A DNA stretch of 64,000 nt, taken from assembly GCF_018263855.1 (NCBI RefSeq), contig NZ_CP073318.1, forward strand, positions 930,001-994,000, written 5' to 3'. Both the position numbers and the translations under genes were made by a program. The notes beneath the pieces were generated by a model. The model was not told the origin of the DNA. It did not search any database and worked only from the letters and a program-made list of their open reading frames with translations. The stretch is from Kutzneria sp. CA-103260. GTDB lineage: Bacteria > Actinomycetota > Actinomycetes > Mycobacteriales > Pseudonocardiaceae. Numbering within the stretch: position 1 is the stretch's first letter; each line of letters starts with the position of its first letter. Of this stretch, positions 1-7,665 are shown in pieces.

Positions 1-98
1 TGCTTGATCGCCTCGGTGAACGCGTCGACCCCGATCCCGACGCAGCTGACCGCGCCGAGACCGGTGATCACGACGCGCCGCAGGCCCGTCTCAGACAC
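1..98 (-). CDS. beta-ketoacyl synthase (type II PKS/FAS KS), N-terminal part, runs off the window
   Basis: Only the first 32 codons are present. They begin with GTG at 98 and read VITGLGAVSCVGIG, the N-terminal strand-loop of FabF/KS-alpha condensing enzymes (typical VVTGLGAVTPLG). The catalytic Cys-His-His lie outside the window. The GTG overlaps the ACP stop by 8 bp, so the two are translationally coupled. An ACP directly in front of a KS fits a type II PKS or a dedicated fatty-acid-like system. Which of these it is cannot be told from the fragment. Confidence 0.8.
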   Translation of the reverse strand, partial: MSETGLRRVVITGLGAVSCVGIGVDAFTEAIK

Positions 99-366
99 TC
101 TGGGGCTCCCCGGCGGCGTACTGCTGCACCAGGGCGTAGACGCTGTTCAGGTCGACCAGCTGGGCGACCTCGTCCTTGGGCAGCACGATGCCCAGCTCCT
201 TCTCGAAGCGGGTGATGATGGTGATCAGCGACAGCGAGTCGGCGTCGTACTCGTCGATGAAGCTGCCGGTCTCGGTCAGCTCCCCGGGGGCCAGCTCCAG
301 CTCGTTGCTGATGATGTCCCGGATCCGCCCCCGCAGGTCGGCGCCGCCCACGATCTCCTGAGTCAT
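91..366 (-). CDS. acyl carrier protein
   Basis: A 91-residue carrier protein. The phosphopantetheine site is the DADSLSL motif with Ser44, followed by the usual amphipathic helix (ITRFEKELGI). It carries the growing acyl chain as a thioester for the KS that starts inside its 3' end. I chose the ATG at 366 because GAGGGGAAG sits 5 bp upstream; a longer frame to 552 has no ribosome site and would add about 62 residues foreign to the family. Length and composition are normal for a discrete type II ACP. Confidence 0.93.
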   Translation of the reverse strand: MTQEIVGGADLRGRIRDIISNELELAPGELTETGSFIDEYDADSLSLITIITRFEKELGIVLPKDEVAQLVDLNSVYALVQQYAAGEPQSV

Positions 367-629
367 GTCTGCTTCCCCTCGATCCGAATAACGGTTGCTC
401 GACCGTACGAACCGGTCACGGTCGTGTTCAAGGTATGCTGCGCCAACGGAACATCCCCATTCCTCCAAAGTGGTACCGGCCCTGGTTAAAAATAGGTGAA
501 CTGGCCTCTGACCTGCGGATATGAGGGTGGATTCACCTTTTTGAGACGTCATTTATCGTCGATTTACGACGTCGTGCGAGCGTGCTGAACGAAAAGAACT
601 GCCGATGCTTGCCGGAATGGGGTTCCGTC
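367..629. promoter_or_regulatory. divergent promoter region between ACP-KS and afsA with an ARE-like inverted repeat
   Basis: This 263-bp region is the only space between the leftward ACP-KS operon and the rightward afsA operon. It is AT-richer than its surroundings. It contains a 6-bp inverted repeat, GACCGT (401-406) and ACGGTC (418-423), around ACGAACCG-GTCA-CGGTCGT (407-425). The core resembles the ACGAACCGG/CGGTTCGT half-sites of gamma-butyrolactone receptor (ArpA/ScbR) boxes but is imperfect. That it binds such a receptor is inference. Confidence 0.45.
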
Positions 630-1601
630 ATGACCGCCGGAGTCGCACAACCGACCGACCGGGCCCGGCCGCCCGAACTGGCCGTCGACCGCACCATCGA
701 CCGGGCGTTGGTGCACCGCGCGTCGGTGGCCGAGGTTTTTGTCACCGACATCCAGGTGGTCGGCGAGCTCGACCACGTGGCCGCGGCCCAGCTGCCGCTC
801 AGCCACGGCTACTACAGCGACCACGCCCGCCGGCCGGCGGTGTTCGATCCGGTGCTGCTGCTGGAGGTCGGCCGCCAGGTCGGCATCGCCGGCGCGCACC
901 TGGTCGGCATTCCGAACGACGTGGTGATGCTGGTCGGCGAGTTCTCGTTGCGGCTGCACGATCCCCGTGGCCTGCTGGTCGGCCGCAAGCCGGGTCGGCT
1001 GGTCGTGGACACCGTCACCGAGCCGACCCGCAAGCGCGGCGGCCGGGTCCGCCGCGGTCTGGTCCGCCAGGTGCTGGAGCTGGACGGCATGCCGGTCGGC
1101 ACCCACACCATGGAGTGCCAGCTCGTGACGTACGCGGAGCTGGAGGCGTTGCGGCACACCATGCGCGGCACCCCGGCACCGTCCACAAGGGACGTGAGCA
1201 CCGCCGTGCCGGCGTCGCAGCTCGCGCCGCACCTGGTGGCCCGGGTCAATCCGCTGAACGTGGTTCTGTCCGATGTGGACCGCTCGGACGAGTTCGTGAC
1301 CGCGGCTGTCACGCCTCGGTACGACAACCACGCGCTGTTCGACCACGACTACGACCACATCCCGGCCATGACCCTTACCGAGGCAGCCCGCCAGCTCGCG
1401 TTGGTGGCCGTGGATGACGGCACCGGCGCGGTCGCTGCCTCGTCGGTGGTCGCCGGGATCCGGGGCCGGTTCCACCGCTTCGCCGAGTTGGACGCCCCGT
1501 TGACCGCGGCCGCCGAGGTCGCCTTGGACGGGGACGTGCTGGTGGCGTTCCACCAGGGCGGCGACGTGATCGCCGAGCTGGCCGTGGAGGTGGCGCGGTG
1601 A
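630..1601 (+). CDS. afsA: AfsA/ScbA-type gamma-butyrolactone synthase
   Basis: A 323-residue protein with two AfsA hot-dog repeats (about residues 20-150 and 195-315). The AfsA-like stretches LSHGYYSDHA, FDPVLLLEVGRQ and HNALFDHDYDHIPAM are visible, the last with family-typical conserved acidic/His residues. AfsA proteins condense a beta-ketoacyl thioester with dihydroxyacetone phosphate, the first committed step to butyrolactone autoregulators such as A-factor. The ATG at 630 starts just before the first conserved block; its ribosome site (GGAATGGGG) is weak. It is the first gene of a tight operon with a HAD phosphatase and a ketoreductase, matching the chemistry needed after AfsA. AfsA-like proteins can also act as regulators or in other pathways. 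Confidence 0.87.
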   Translation: MTAGVAQPTDRARPPELAVDRTIDRALVHRASVAEVFVTDIQVVGELDHVAAAQLPLSHGYYSDHARRPAVFDPVLLLEVGRQVGIAGAHLVGIPNDVVMLVGEFSLRLHDPRGLLVGRKPGRLVVDTVTEPTRKRGGRVRRGLVRQVLELDGMPVGTHTMECQLVTYAELEALRHTMRGTPAPSTRDVSTAVPASQLAPHLVARVNPLNVVLSDVDRSDEFVTAAVTPRYDNHALFDHDYDHIPAMTLTEAARQLALVAVDDGTGAVAASSVVAGIRGRFHRFAELDAPLTAAAEVALDGDVLVAFHQGGDVIAELAVEVAR

Positions 1602-2254
1602 CCGTCAAGGCGGTGTGGACCGACTTCGGCGGTGTGCTGACCCCGCCGCTTTCGGTGACGTTCAACGCTTTCTGCACCAAGACGGGTCTCGACCCGGCCC
1701 CGCTGATGGCGGCCACCATGAAGGTCACCGCCCGCTACGGCACCGACGACATCATGCTGCCGCTGGACACTCCGCTCGTCTCCGAGGACGAGTGGCTGGC
1801 CCAGGTGCGGGCCGTGCTGCGCGAGGAGCACGGCGTCGAGGCCGACATCGACAACTTCGCCGCCGCCTGGTTCGGCGACCGCCCGGCCAACCAGGACTGG
1901 CTGGATCGCCTGCGCGAGTTGCGGGAGAGCGGCCTGTTCGTGGGGCTGATCTCCAACATGCCGCCGGCCTGGGACCAGCACTGGCGCCGCATGGTCGATC
2001 CCGTGGGCCTGTTCGACGAGGTGCTGCTGTCGTTCGAGGTCGGTTTCCGCAAGCCGGACCGGCGCATGTTCGACCTGGCCGTGCAGCGCACCGGGATCGC
2101 CGCCGAGCACAGCGTTTTTGTCGATGACCTGCCCAAGAACTGTGACGGGGCAAGGGCAGCCGGCTGGCACGTGATCCAGTTCACCGACACCGAGTCCGCC
2201 GTCGAGCGGCTGGCGGCCCTGCTGGGCCCCGACATCGAGGGAGAAGCCACGTGA
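1598..2254 (+). CDS. HAD-superfamily hydrolase (putative butyrolactone-phosphate phosphatase)
   Basis: A 218-residue HAD-IA type protein. Motif I is TDFGGVL (nucleophile Asp9, with the usual second Asp replaced by Gly), motif II is LISNMP, motif III Lys is in GFRKPDRRMF, and motif IV is FVDDLPKNCDGA. The GTG start overlaps the afsA stop (GTGA), so the two are co-translated. HAD phosphatases next to afsA are proposed to remove the phosphate left by the DHAP-derived moiety. The Gly in place of the acid/base Asp also occurs in DFGGVL-type HADs, so phosphatase activity is likely but untested; a dehalogenase or phosphonatase role is less likely. Confidence 0.82.
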   Translation: MTVKAVWTDFGGVLTPPLSVTFNAFCTKTGLDPAPLMAATMKVTARYGTDDIMLPLDTPLVSEDEWLAQVRAVLREEHGVEADIDNFAAAWFGDRPANQDWLDRLRELRESGLFVGLISNMPPAWDQHWRRMVDPVGLFDEVLLSFEVGFRKPDRRMFDLAVQRTGIAAEHSVFVDDLPKNCDGARAAGWHVIQFTDTESAVERLAALLGPDIEGEAT

Positions 2255-2327
2255 GCGAGCTTGCGAGCGAACCATTCAACGCAGAGCGTCCGCGAACGCG
2301 GACACCGAGCGCTAGCGAGGTGTCGAA
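2252..2327 (+). repeat. intercistronic palindromic repeat supplying the ribosome site of the next gene
   Basis: Between the HAD stop and the reductase start lies a run of short palindromes: GAGCGAGCTTGCGAGCGA, then GTCCGCGAACGCGGAC, then CCGAGCGCTAGCGAGG. They end in GAGGTGTCGAA, which serves as the Shine-Dalgarno for the GTG at 2328. Nothing here codes. The structure resembles a REP-like intra-operon element; its genome copy number cannot be judged from one window. Confidence 0.6.
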
Positions 2328-3032
2328 GTGAGCCGTTCCGTCCTTGTCACCGGCGGGAACCGGGGCATCGGGCTGGCCATCGCCCGTTCGTTCGCCGACG
2401 CGGGCGACAAGGTCGCCGTCACCTATCGTTCCGGCGAGCCGCCGGAGGGCTTGTTCGGCGTGCAGTGCGACGTCACCGATTCCGAGTCGGTGCAGCGCGC
2501 GTACGACGAGGTGGTCGCGCAGCAGGGCGCTCCGCAGGTGTTGGTGTGCAACGCCGGCATCACTCGGGACAGCCTGTTGGCCGCGATGTCCGAAGAGGAC
2601 TTCACCGCCGTGATCGACACCAATCTGCTGGGCGCGATGCGGGCCGTGAAGGCGTGTCTGCACAACATGGTGCGGGCCCGCTGGGGTCGGATCATCCTGA
2701 TCGGCTCCACGCAGGCGATGTGGGGTTCTCCCGGCGTGACCAACTATGCCGCTTCCAAGGCCGGCCTGGCCGGTTTCGCCCGTTCGCTGGCGTGGGAGGT
2801 GGGCCAGCGCAAGGTGACGGTCAATGTCGTCTACCCCGGCTTGATCGACACCGACATGATTTCCGGCCTGTCTCCCGAGCACCGTGCCTACCTGCTCAGC
2901 ATCACCGCCCTGCGCCGTTCCGGCTCGCCCGAGGAGGTCGCCCCGGTGGTGCGCTTCTTGGCCAGCGACGAGGCGAGTTTCATGACCGGTGCGCTGGTGC
3001 CGGTCAGCGGTGGCCAGGGCCTCGGCCACTGA
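2328..3032 (+). CDS. FabG-like SDR, 3-oxoacyl-ACP (or butyrolactone) reductase
   Basis: A 234-residue classical short-chain dehydrogenase. It has the cofactor glycine motif TGGNRGIG (residues 8-15), NAG at about 77-79, catalytic Ser in IGSTQAM, and YxxxK in NYAASKAGLAGFA. The C-terminus MTGALVPVSGGQGLGH is FabG-like. It reduces a keto group with NADPH: either beta-ketoacyl-ACP of the neighbouring ACP/KS system, or the C6 ketone of an AfsA product as ScbB does. The GTG at 2328 follows GAGG in the preceding repeat. FabG-like features favour a PKS/FAS ketoreductase, and the operon position favours autoregulator synthesis; the sequence does not decide. Confidence 0.88.
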   Translation: MSRSVLVTGGNRGIGLAIARSFADAGDKVAVTYRSGEPPEGLFGVQCDVTDSESVQRAYDEVVAQQGAPQVLVCNAGITRDSLLAAMSEEDFTAVIDTNLLGAMRAVKACLHNMVRARWGRIILIGSTQAMWGSPGVTNYAASKAGLAGFARSLAWEVGQRKVTVNVVYPGLIDTDMISGLSPEHRAYLLSITALRRSGSPEEVAPVVRFLASDEASFMTGALVPVSGGQGLGH

Positions 3033-3058
3033 CGTCCAAGATTAGAAGGGGTTTCCAC

Positions 3059-3571
3059 ATGTCCGAGGTTGACCAGATGCTGGCCCCGGTCTCCGAGCAG
3101 ATCGGCACCGAGCAGCCCGCTGTCGCGCCCGGCTTGTTCGAGGTGGCGCTGGGTGTCGCCCGCGTGTTCGGCGAGCTGGACGAGGAGGCCGCGCATCGTT
3201 ATATCGCCGCGGACTTCATCGACCACGAGGCGTCTCCCGGCGTCGCCACCGGCCCCGCCGGCTACTTGTCCACTGCCCGCTACATGCGCTCCGCTTTCTC
3301 CGACGCCCGCTGGCAGGCCGATGATTTCGTGGCCGCCGGCGACAAGTTCGCCGTCCGCGTCACGTTCAGCGGCGTGCACACCGGCGATTTCCTGGGCATC
3401 GCTCCTACCGGCAAGGAGGTCAAGGTCCAGCATCTGCATTTCTATCGTGTGCAGGACGGCCAGGCCGCCGAGCACTGGGGCGCCCGTGACGAGCTCGCTC
3501 TGCTGCGCCAGATCGGCTTGTTCACTCCGGAGCACGCCACTCCCGCCGACGCCGGCGTCGCCGAGGGCTGA
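3059..3571 (+). CDS. SnoaL-like/ester cyclase family protein
   Basis: A 170-residue NTF2-fold protein of the SnoaL/ester cyclase type. It has FIDHEASPGVATGPAGY followed by the GVHTGDFLGIAPTGKEV and HLHFYRVQDGQAAEHWG stretches typical of the family. Members include polyketide cyclases and many uncharacterised proteins. The ATG at 3059 follows AGAAGGGG. It is the last gene of the afsA operon and is closed by a strong terminator. A role in closing a ring of a polyketide-like product is plausible from context only. Confidence 0.8.
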   Translation: MSEVDQMLAPVSEQIGTEQPAVAPGLFEVALGVARVFGELDEEAAHRYIAADFIDHEASPGVATGPAGYLSTARYMRSAFSDARWQADDFVAAGDKFAVRVTFSGVHTGDFLGIAPTGKEVKVQHLHFYRVQDGQAAEHWGARDELALLRQIGLFTPEHATPADAGVAEG

Positions 3572-3577
3572 CCGCTT

Positions 3578-3617
3578 CTGCCATAAGGGAGGGACATCTC
3601 GCCCTCCCTTATGGCAG
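3578..3617 (+). terminator. terminator of the afsA operon
   Basis: A perfect 16-bp stem, CTGCCATAAGGGAGGG (3578-3593) pairing with 3602-3617, around an 8-nt loop. It sits 6 bp after the stop at 3571 and 10 bp before the next start codon. Confidence 0.85.
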
Positions 3618-3627
3618 GGTCGCCACC

Positions 3628-3981
3628 ATGAGCTCTTCCCACCCCGAGCCGCCCTTGAGCCGGGTCGTCGTCATGGACCAGCAGCTTCCCGTCCCGCTGG
3701 CCACCCACCGTGTCGAGATCCGCCGCATCACCATCGCCCCCTCCTTCGCCGCCGGCCTGCACGTCCACAACGGCCCTGTCTTCGGCAGCATCGAGTCCGG
3801 CTCCGCCGTCTACCAGATCGAGGGCCACCCCGAGTCGGTCCTGCGTCCCGGCGACGTCTTCTACGAGCCCGAGGGCGTCCGCATCGCCCGCTTCGACGCT
3901 GGCCCCGACGGCGTGACCTTCCTCGGCTATTTCCTCCTGCCCGACGGCGTCCAGGCCGACATCGTCTTCCCCGACGCCTGA
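3628..3981 (+). CDS. small cupin-domain protein
   Basis: A 117-residue single cupin barrel. Motif 1 is GLHVHNGPVFGSIESGSAV with two His of the metal site, and motif 2 is LRPGDVFYEPEGV followed by RFDAGPDG. Motif 2 lacks the usual metal-binding His, so the metal site may be incomplete. It lies alone between the afsA-operon terminator and the convergent HNH gene and has no clear ribosome site. Small cupins act as isomerases, dioxygenases or ligand sensors; no specific function can be assigned. Confidence 0.72.
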   Translation: MSSSHPEPPLSRVVVMDQQLPVPLATHRVEIRRITIAPSFAAGLHVHNGPVFGSIESGSAVYQIEGHPESVLRPGDVFYEPEGVRIARFDAGPDGVTFLGYFLLPDGVQADIVFPDA

Positions 3982-4007
3982 TCCCCTCTCCGGTGGCGGC
4001 CGGCGTC

Positions 4008-5138
4008 TCATCCCTGGAACTCCGGCCTCCCCTGGATGATCTTCACCGTCCAGTGGCTGTGATGCGCCAGCCTATGGTGACTTCCGCACAGCAACACCAG
4101 ATTGTCCAGACTCGTCGGCCCGCCGTTTGCCCAGTGGATCACATGATGGGCGTGACATTGTCTGGGTCTGCGTCCACATCCCGGGAACGCGCACCCCTTG
4201 TCCCGGATGATCAACGCCTTCCGGATGCTGGTGGGAATCGTCCGGCTGGCCCGCCCGATGTCCAGCACCTCGGACTTCGCCCCCAACACCACCCGCATCA
4301 CCTTGCTGTCACAGCCAATCCTCCGCGCCGAGGCCGCATCCATCGGCCCCACACCCTCCACATCAGCCGTGCCCCGCTGCTCCTGAAAGTCCTTCAGCGA
4401 CATGGTCAGCGCCAGATGCGGCCGCTCCCCGCCTTCCGCCGGCAGGTCCGCACTGTTCGCGGCCATCTCGATGATCTCCGCGAACGCATCCCGTTGACGC
4501 TCCGCCGTAGTGCGCGTGTCGCCGGCGGAGGTCGGCTTCGCCAACGGGCTGAGCAATGCCGTCAGCTTCGCCCCCGACTCCTGATCGATCTTCCCACGGA
4601 ACACCACCGACCCGTCCTTACGGCTGGCCAGATGCAACTCCCGCCTCGGCTCCGCCAACTCCCGATCATCCGGCGCTTTCCCATCCTGATCCAGCAACTG
4701 CAGGATATGCCGGCCGATCACCCGCAACGTCGCCCCGTCAAACTCGTGGGCATTCTCCAGCAGCGCAGCCTCAACCTCGTCCCGCTGCTCTTCAGGCGCT
4801 TCCGTCAGTGTCTTGTCGATCACGACCAGATGCTGCTTGCTCAGCAACCCCTCCCGCGCCGCCTCACGGATCGCCTCACGTCCGAACAACTCCGCGTGCC
4901 GGAGCAGATCCCGAGCCTCCGCCCGGGTGATCCCCCACCGCGCCACCAGATCCGCCACCATCGTCGCCTGATCATCCTTGGCGCGGGCAGTCCGTGACCA
5001 CAACTCGGCCACCACTTCCACCTGCCGCACATAATCAGCCCGACGACAGGCTTCAGCTTCTTTCCCGGTAGCCCACAGCGCTGTCTCGTCCAGCCGCCGC
5101 CACCCGGCGTCGGCAGACCGATCCAACGTTGCTGTCAT
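4008..5138 (-). CDS. DUF222-HNH endonuclease protein (13E12-like), copy 1
   Basis: A 376-residue protein with an N-terminal helical DUF222 domain (about 20-290) and a C-terminal HNH motif (CAFPGCGRRPRQCHAHHVIHW, then NLVLLCGSHHRLAHH) with its zinc Cys pairs. This is the 13E12 repeat-family layout known from mycobacteria. Activity is presumed HNH nuclease; the biological role of the family is unclear. A TAGAAT -10-like hexamer ends 6 bp before the ATG, so the mRNA may be leaderless. Roughly 70% of residues match copy 2 at 25353-26525, and the two also share upstream DNA. The protein ends at PEFQG, which marks the right edge of homology. Confidence 0.88.
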   Translation of the reverse strand: MTATLDRSADAGWRRLDETALWATGKEAEACRRADYVRQVEVVAELWSRTARAKDDQATMVADLVARWGITRAEARDLLRHAELFGREAIREAAREGLLSKQHLVVIDKTLTEAPEEQRDEVEAALLENAHEFDGATLRVIGRHILQLLDQDGKAPDDRELAEPRRELHLASRKDGSVVFRGKIDQESGAKLTALLSPLAKPTSAGDTRTTAERQRDAFAEIIEMAANSADLPAEGGERPHLALTMSLKDFQEQRGTADVEGVGPMDAASARRIGCDSKVMRVVLGAKSEVLDIGRASRTIPTSIRKALIIRDKGCAFPGCGRRPRQCHAHHVIHWANGGPTSLDNLVLLCGSHHRLAHHSHWTVKIIQGRPEFQG

Positions 5139-5206
5139 ACCCCCATTCTACCTCCCCTTGGAGATCGATTTACCTTACACGTCAACGAATACCCATGTGG
5201 GTGACA
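5139..5206 (-). promoter_or_regulatory. conserved proximal promoter block of HNH copy 1
   Basis: Read leftward, this block shares with the second HNH copy an ATCGATC core, GGTAGAAT (hexamer at 5145-5150) just before the ATG, and TGTCACCCACA (5196-5206) at 58 bp from the start; the other copy has it at 59 bp. Conserved spacing in otherwise divergent DNA suggests a promoter plus binding site. Confidence 0.5.
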
Positions 5207-5327
5207 CGCTGGAAAGCGATTTCCGCAACAACCGCACAAACGACCAGATCCTTCACGGCACAACCAGGAACGCACGCCCCGCACAACCGCAACCAACCCA
5301 CGAAACCCACGCCCCACCCACGTCCCA

Positions 5328-5438
5328 AGCCCTCCCTGAACGCACCCTCCACGCCACCGCCGGCAACCCACCTCACCCCACCACCCACCTGACGCACGCG
5401 AACTTGCCAACCGTCCACGCAGGCCCGCAACCCACCAC
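5328..5438 (-). repeat. non-coding block shared with HNH copy 2
   Basis: This C/A-rich tract of about 111 bp aligns end to end with 26825-26937. The last 33 bp (5406-5438) are identical. The rest of 5207-5501 is C/A-rich low-complexity DNA without any plausible gene. In both copies the block lies upstream of the HNH gene, so it appears to belong to the element. Confidence 0.7.
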
Positions 5439-5501
5439 GACACAAGGGAAGCGGACCTGACACGAAGCGCACCCCTCCTCCTCGACCACCCACCCGACAA
5501 A

Positions 5502-5540
5502 ACAGCCCCCGCGCCCGCATTTCGCGAGCACGGGGGCTGT
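5502..5540 (-). terminator. terminator of the SARP-LLM operon
   Basis: ACAGCCCCCG (5502-5511) pairs with CGGGGGCTGT (5531-5540), with a second short CGCG pairing inside. It lies 24 bp after the luciferase-like gene's stop on the minus strand. Confidence 0.75.
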
Positions 5541-5563
5541 CACACCACCCGACCAGCAGCAGA

Positions 5564-6592
5564 TCACCCCGCCGAAGCCTGGAGTTTCCGCAGTTCCTCA
5601 TACAGCGGCCGCCAAGCCTCGGGAGTCCCGCCTTGCTGCCGGAAGAACGCCAAGCTGGTGGCGATCCCGTCGAACCGCTCGTGGATCTTCTTTGCCGCCA
5701 CCGCCGGCTCGCCCACAATCGCGAACGTCTCCACGACCTCGTCGTCGATGACGTCGACGACTTCGTCGCCGCGCCCCAGGTGGGCCAACCGGTGCAGTTC
5801 GTCCCGCAGATCCTCCAACCCGTGCAGCTCCAACACCGGCGCATAGCTGGGAATCGAAGCGTAGTAGGCGATCTCCACCTTGGCCCGCTCCACTTCGGCT
5901 CGCAGCTCTTCCTCGGTGCTCCCGGTGGCCACGATCGGAGTGGCATGAAGCTCATACCCCTCCATCGACCGCCCAGCCTTCTCCCGAGCGGTCCGCAACG
6001 CCGGCAGCGTCTGCTCCTCCAACAGCCGCCGAGTGCTGATGATGTGTGCGAGGAAGCCGTCACCCAGCTCACCGGCCAACTCGGTCATCAACGGCCCGAC
6101 ACCGGCCACCAAGATCCGAGGCCGACCGTAGGGATTGGGACCGGGGTTGAAGAAGGGGCTCATGACCGTGTGCCGGTAGAACTCCCCGCGAAACCGCAAC
6201 CGGCCACCGGTCTCGAAGCAGTCCCAGATGGCGTGCAGGGCCCGAACATATTCCCGCATCCGCGCCGCGGGCTTGTCCCACGGCATGCTGAACCTGCGGG
6301 TGATGTGGGTCTTCAACTGGGACCCGATACCCAGGCTGAACCGGCCACCGGAGACCAACTGCAGGTCGTTGGACAGCATCGCGGTGGTCATCGGATTGCG
6401 GGCGAACACCACCGCCAGCCCGGTGCGGATGGCCACCCGCTCGGTCTGCAGGGCGGCCGCGGTGAGGCCGATGAACGGGTCGTGGCGGGTCTCGGACATC
6501 CACAGGGAGTCGTAGCCGGCCTCCTCGACTTCCCGAGCCCATCCGGCGAACACGTCGGGCGGTGTGGTCACGCCGTGGAAGTCGACTCTCAC
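5564..6592 (-). CDS. LLM-class (F420-dependent type) oxidoreductase
   Basis: A 342-residue luciferase-like TIM-barrel protein. Characteristic stretches are GYDSLWMSETRHDPFIGL near residue 30, GRFSLGIGSQLKTH near 90, and VGEPAVAAKKIHER near 300. Actinobacterial members of this subfamily usually use coenzyme F420 and reduce or oxidise a small molecule; a hydride-transfer role is inferred. It lies 31 bp behind the SARP gene on the same strand, so it is probably co-transcribed with the activator, and a terminator follows. The substrate is unknown; a tailoring role in the nearby cluster is possible. Confidence 0.85.
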   Translation of the reverse strand: MRVDFHGVTTPPDVFAGWAREVEEAGYDSLWMSETRHDPFIGLTAAALQTERVAIRTGLAVVFARNPMTTAMLSNDLQLVSGGRFSLGIGSQLKTHITRRFSMPWDKPAARMREYVRALHAIWDCFETGGRLRFRGEFYRHTVMSPFFNPGPNPYGRPRILVAGVGPLMTELAGELGDGFLAHIISTRRLLEEQTLPALRTAREKAGRSMEGYELHATPIVATGSTEEELRAEVERAKVEIAYYASIPSYAPVLELHGLEDLRDELHRLAHLGRGDEVVDVIDDEVVETFAIVGEPAVAAKKIHERFDGIATSLAFFRQQGGTPEAWRPLYEELRKLQASAG

Positions 6593-6623
6593 TGGGCCTC
6601 CTTCTGGTTGTGCGGCATCGGGG

Positions 6624-7439
6624 TCAGCCGGCCTGGGCGCCGAGGGTCTCGGCGAAGGCGGGCCGGGGGATCCGGCTCAGGCTGCCGGCGGCGAGGATTT
6701 CGTACTGGAGGCGCTTGAGTTCGACGGAGGGCTCGATGCCGAGCTCGCGGTCGAGCACGGTGTGCAGGTTGCGGTAGGCGTCGAGGGCTTCGCCGCGGCG
6801 GCCGCAGCGGCGGAGGGCGTCGATGAGCTGGGCGTGCAGCCACTCGTTCAGCGGGTCCACCGACACCAAACCACGCAGCTCGGCGACCAGTTCGCGGTGC
6901 CGGCCCAGGCGCATGTCGGCCTCGACGCGAAGTTCCAGGGCACGGATACGCAGTTCGTCCAGGTGGGCGACGTACCGGGAGAGCACGCGACCGGGGACGA
7001 CGTTGGCCAGTGCGGGCCCCTGCCACAGGGCGAGCGCGGAGCGCAGGGTCTGCGCGGCCCGTTCGGCCCGGCCCTCGGACAGCAGGCCGCGGCCGCGGTC
7101 GAGCAGCTGGGTGAACACGGTGGCGTCCAATTGGGACGGATCGATCCGCAGCGCGTATCCGCCGCCGGGCAGGGTGGTCAGCAACTCGACCCGTTCGGTG
7201 CCGGATCCCTGCTGCTCCAACAGGGTGCGCAGGTGGTAGACGTGCGTGCGGATGGTCGCGAGCTCGGTGCGCGGCGGGTTGCCGTCCCACAGCTCCTCGG
7301 CCACTGTGGACATGTCCACCGCGTTGCCGGGACGTAACAGCAGCAGGGCAAGGAGTTTACGGACCTTGGGGCCCCGCGGCGCGTGCGGGTCCTGCCCGCC
7401 GCGCATGGCCAGTGGTCCGAGAACGGTGAAGCCGAACAT
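6624..7439 (-). CDS. SARP-family transcriptional activator
   Basis: A 271-residue Streptomyces antibiotic regulatory protein. The OmpR-like winged helix occupies residues 1-95 (FTVLGPLAMR, then RKLLALLLLRPGNAV, then LPGGGYAL) and the bacterial transcriptional activation domain 100-250 (PLNEWLHAQLIDALRRCGRRGEALDAYRNL). Length matches the small ActII-4/RedD/DnrI class. The ATG at 7439 is preceded by GAGTGGGGGC and starts at the conserved MFGFTVLGP. It is divergent from the first MaoC pair, so the 226-bp gap is the likely control point. SARPs usually switch on a neighbouring biosynthetic cluster. Confidence 0.92.
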   Translation of the reverse strand: MFGFTVLGPLAMRGGQDPHAPRGPKVRKLLALLLLRPGNAVDMSTVAEELWDGNPPRTELATIRTHVYHLRTLLEQQGSGTERVELLTTLPGGGYALRIDPSQLDATVFTQLLDRGRGLLSEGRAERAAQTLRSALALWQGPALANVVPGRVLSRYVAHLDELRIRALELRVEADMRLGRHRELVAELRGLVSVDPLNEWLHAQLIDALRRCGRRGEALDAYRNLHTVLDRELGIEPSVELKRLQYEILAAGSLSRIPRPAFAETLGAQAG

Positions 7440-7665
7440 GGTAGAGCCCCCACTCCGGTTGGTGTCGTCCGGGCGACGTCCCCCCACGAGACTTGCTCCC
7501 GGATCAACGCAGCTTTTGTAGCAATGCGACAGAACAGTGGACAACGGGCTTGTCCCCAAGGGACGTGTCGCATGTGTCCAAGGAGGTACGGACCGGGTTC
7601 GAAGTGGCACAGCGCGGCCGGTCCCGCCGACGCGAGAATCGGGGGACACAGAGAGGGGAACCGGG
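7440..7665. promoter_or_regulatory. divergent promoter region of SARP and the MaoC operon
   Basis: This 226-bp gap separates divergent genes. It holds GTCCC-CAA-GGGAC (within 7554-7568) and several TGTCC/GTGTC half-motifs. I could not identify unambiguous heptamer repeats of the SARP type. It has no plausible coding content. Confidence 0.4.

Noticed and set aside
4008..5138. Homing endonuclease inside an intron or intein
   Set aside because: The gene is free-standing between complete genes; no interrupted host gene or intron structure is visible.
7440..7665. SARP-binding heptamer repeats
   Set aside because: Several TGTCC-like half-motifs are present but their spacing is not the regular 11 or 22 bp expected of SARP sites.
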